From Alphaproteobacteria bacterium HGW-Alphaproteobacteria-13 (GTDB taxonomy: Bacteria > Pseudomonadota > Alphaproteobacteria > Sphingomonadales > Sphingomonadaceae): a stretch of 5,708 nt of DNA. The position numbers and the translations under genes were made by a program. Of the stretch, positions 4,466-5,708 are shown piece by piece. The notes under the pieces are model-generated. The model made no database searches. It was not told the DNA's origin and saw only the letters and a list, made by a program, of their open reading frames with translations. The stretch covers positions 1 to 5,708 of the forward strand of contig PHEM01000216.1 of NCBI GenBank assembly GCA_002842935.1, written 5' to 3'. Each line of letters opens with the position of its first letter. Position 1 is the first letter of the stretch.

Positions 4466-5674
4466 ATGAGCAAGGTTCTGGTGATCGGCGCGGGCGGCGT
4501 CGGTTCGGTCGCGGTGCACAAGATGGCGATGAACAGCGACATCTTCCCCGACATCACGCTCGCCAGCCGCCGCAAGTTCAAGTGCGACGCGATCGCCGAA
4601 TCGGTGAAGGCGCGCACGGGCGTCACGATCGCGACAGCCGAAGTCGACGCCGACGACAGCAACGCGACCGCCGCGCTGATCCGTTCGGTCGGTGCGACCC
4701 ATGTCGTCAATCTCGCCCTGCCCTATCAGGACCTGACGATCATGGAGGCGTGCCTGGCGACGGGCGCGCATTATCTCGACACCGCCAATTACGAGCCGCG
4801 CGACGAAGCGAAGTTCGAATATCACTGGCAATGGGCCTATCAGGACCGGTTCAAGGAGGCGGGGCTGATGGCGCTGCTCGGATCGGGCTTCGATCCCGGG
4901 GTGACGAGCGTCTTCACCACCTGGCTGCGCAAGCATCATTTCGACCGCATCGATACGCTCGACATCCTCGACTGCAACGGCGGCGACCATGGCCAGCATT
5001 TCGCGACCAACTTCAATCCCGAAATCAACATCCGCGAAGTGACCGCCGTCGCGCGGCACTGGGAAAATGGCGACTGGGTCGAAACCCCGCCGATGTCAGT
5101 GAAGCAGAGCTTCGATTTCGAGGGGGTCGGGCCGAAGAATATGTACCTCATGTATCATGAGGAAATCGAAAGTCTGAAAACCCATCTGCCGGAGATCAAG
5201 CGCATCCGGTTCTGGATGACCTTCGGCGACGCCTATATCCAGCATCTGACCGTGCTCCAGAATGTCGGCATGACGCGGATCGACCCGGTGATCTATGAAG
5301 GGCGCGAGATCATCCCGCTGCAATTCCTGAAGGCCGTGCTGCCCGAGCCGTCGAGCCTGGGCGAGACGACCAAGGGCAAGACCAACATCGGCGTCATCGC
5401 CACCGGCCTTGGCAAGGACGGCAAGGAAAAGACGCTCTACCTGTACAACATCTGCGACCATGAGGACGCCTATGCGGAGACCGGCAATCAGGCGGTCAGC
5501 TATACGACCGGCGTTCCCGCGATGATCGGCGCGGCGATGATGGTCACAGGCACATGGTCGGGAGCGGGCGTGTTCAACATGGAACAGATGGACCCCGATC
5601 CCTTCATGGACATGCTGAACCGGCACGGCCTGCCGTGGCAGGTGAAGGAACTGGACGCGCCGCTAGCGTTTTGA
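4466..5674 (+). CDS. Carboxynorspermidine/carboxyspermidine dehydrogenase (saccharopine dehydrogenase family)
   Basis: Predicted NADPH-dependent cytoplasmic enzyme that reductively condenses aspartate beta-semialdehyde with a diamine (1,3-diaminopropane or putrescine) to a carboxy-triamine, later decarboxylated by NspC to norspermidine or spermidine. The 402-residue protein starts with a Rossmann fold (VIGAGGVGSVAVHKMA, glycines at 8-13). It then shows ASRR at 33-36 (a position that often contacts the NADP phosphate), MEACLATGAHYLDTA at 93-107, GSGFDPGVTSVF at 139-150, and NGGDHGQHFATNFNPEINI at 171-189. From memory the latter blocks, and the C-terminal ISYTTGVPA-like and GVFNMEQMDPDPF segments (344-380), parallel the Vibrio carboxynorspermidine dehydrogenase more closely than lysine-pathway saccharopine dehydrogenases. 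Start: ATG 4466 with AGGAG at 4451-4455 (10-nt spacing) places the Rossmann motif at the very N-terminus; the open frame reaches back to 4400 but that would overlap the divergent gene. The partner decarboxylase is not in the window and may lie downstream. Diamine preference cannot be read from sequence. Confidence 0.88.
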   Translation: MSKVLVIGAGGVGSVAVHKMAMNSDIFPDITLASRRKFKCDAIAESVKARTGVTIATAEVDADDSNATAALIRSVGATHVVNLALPYQDLTIMEACLATGAHYLDTANYEPRDEAKFEYHWQWAYQDRFKEAGLMALLGSGFDPGVTSVFTTWLRKHHFDRIDTLDILDCNGGDHGQHFATNFNPEINIREVTAVARHWENGDWVETPPMSVKQSFDFEGVGPKNMYLMYHEEIESLKTHLPEIKRIRFWMTFGDAYIQHLTVLQNVGMTRIDPVIYEGREIIPLQFLKAVLPEPSSLGETTKGKTNIGVIATGLGKDGKEKTLYLYNICDHEDAYAETGNQAVSYTTGVPAMIGAAMMVTGTWSGAGVFNMEQMDPDPFMDMLNRHGLPWQVKELDAPLAF

Positions 5675-5684
5675 TCCGCCGAAG

Positions 5685-5708
5685 CCCTCTCCCCTTCAGG
5701 GGAGAGGG
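5685..5708. repeat. Hairpin repeat after the polyamine gene, possible terminator (at window edge)
   Basis: CCCTCTCCCC (5685-5694) and GGGGAGAGGG (5699-5708) form a perfect 10-bp stem around a TTCA loop, beginning 11 nt after the TGA stop at 5672-5674. The position fits a terminator, but any T-tract would lie beyond the window. The sequence also resembles a GC-rich intergenic repeat I recall from many sphingomonad and other proteobacterial genomes, so it may be part of a larger dispersed element cut off here. Confidence 0.7.

Noticed and set aside
2920..4710. Continuous 596-codon open frame on the minus strand spanning the lipoprotein and the region opposite or within the dehydratase
   Set aside because: Only the 3' part (from about 3360) reads as a protein, with a signal peptide and its own ribosome-binding site. 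The upstream part is Arg/Gly/Ala-rich out-of-frame reading of the dehydratase gene, whose true frame carries all PLP motifs.

Overview
The window looks like chromosomal DNA of a high-GC alphaproteobacterium, most likely a sphingomonad (Sphingopyxis/Sphingomonas type). Three things point there: a C4-pathway 5-aminolevulinate synthase closely matching Rhodobacter HemA in sequence, a carboxynorspermidine dehydrogenase-type polyamine enzyme, and intergenic repeats of the CCTGAGC…GTCGAAG and CCCTCTCCCC…GGGGAGAGGG kinds that I recall as common in sphingomonad genomes. The genus is an inference; no rRNA or other marker is present.

Layout. On the plus strand: the C-terminal part of glutamate racemase (murI, 1-557), a 124-bp gap carrying a Fur-box-like dyad, hemA (682-1902, GTG start), and a nitroreductase-family flavoprotein (1899-2585) that overlaps hemA by 4 nt. 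Next comes a 334-bp gene-free stretch (2586-2919) between convergent genes, filled with repeats: a 121-bp composite inverted-repeat element, a 129-nt near-perfect hairpin and a 15-bp tandem duplication. On the minus strand: a PLP-dependent threonine/serine dehydratase-like enzyme (4406-3414) followed 53 nt downstream by a small unknown lipoprotein (3360-2920). A 59-bp divergent intergenic region then leads to a plus-strand saccharopine dehydrogenase-fold enzyme, best read as carboxy(nor)spermidine dehydrogenase (4466-5674). The window ends in a 10-bp-stem hairpin.

Function. These are mostly housekeeping genes: cell-wall D-glutamate supply, the first step of haem synthesis, amino-acid deamination or racemisation, and polyamine synthesis. 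hemA and the nitroreductase look translationally coupled; the dehydratase and lipoprotein could share a transcript. I see no phage, transposase, CRISPR, toxin-antitoxin or defence genes, and no convincing new multi-gene system. The points most worth a second look are the Fur-like site before hemA, the nested inverted repeats at 2608-2876, and the very short divergent promoter region at 4407-4465.
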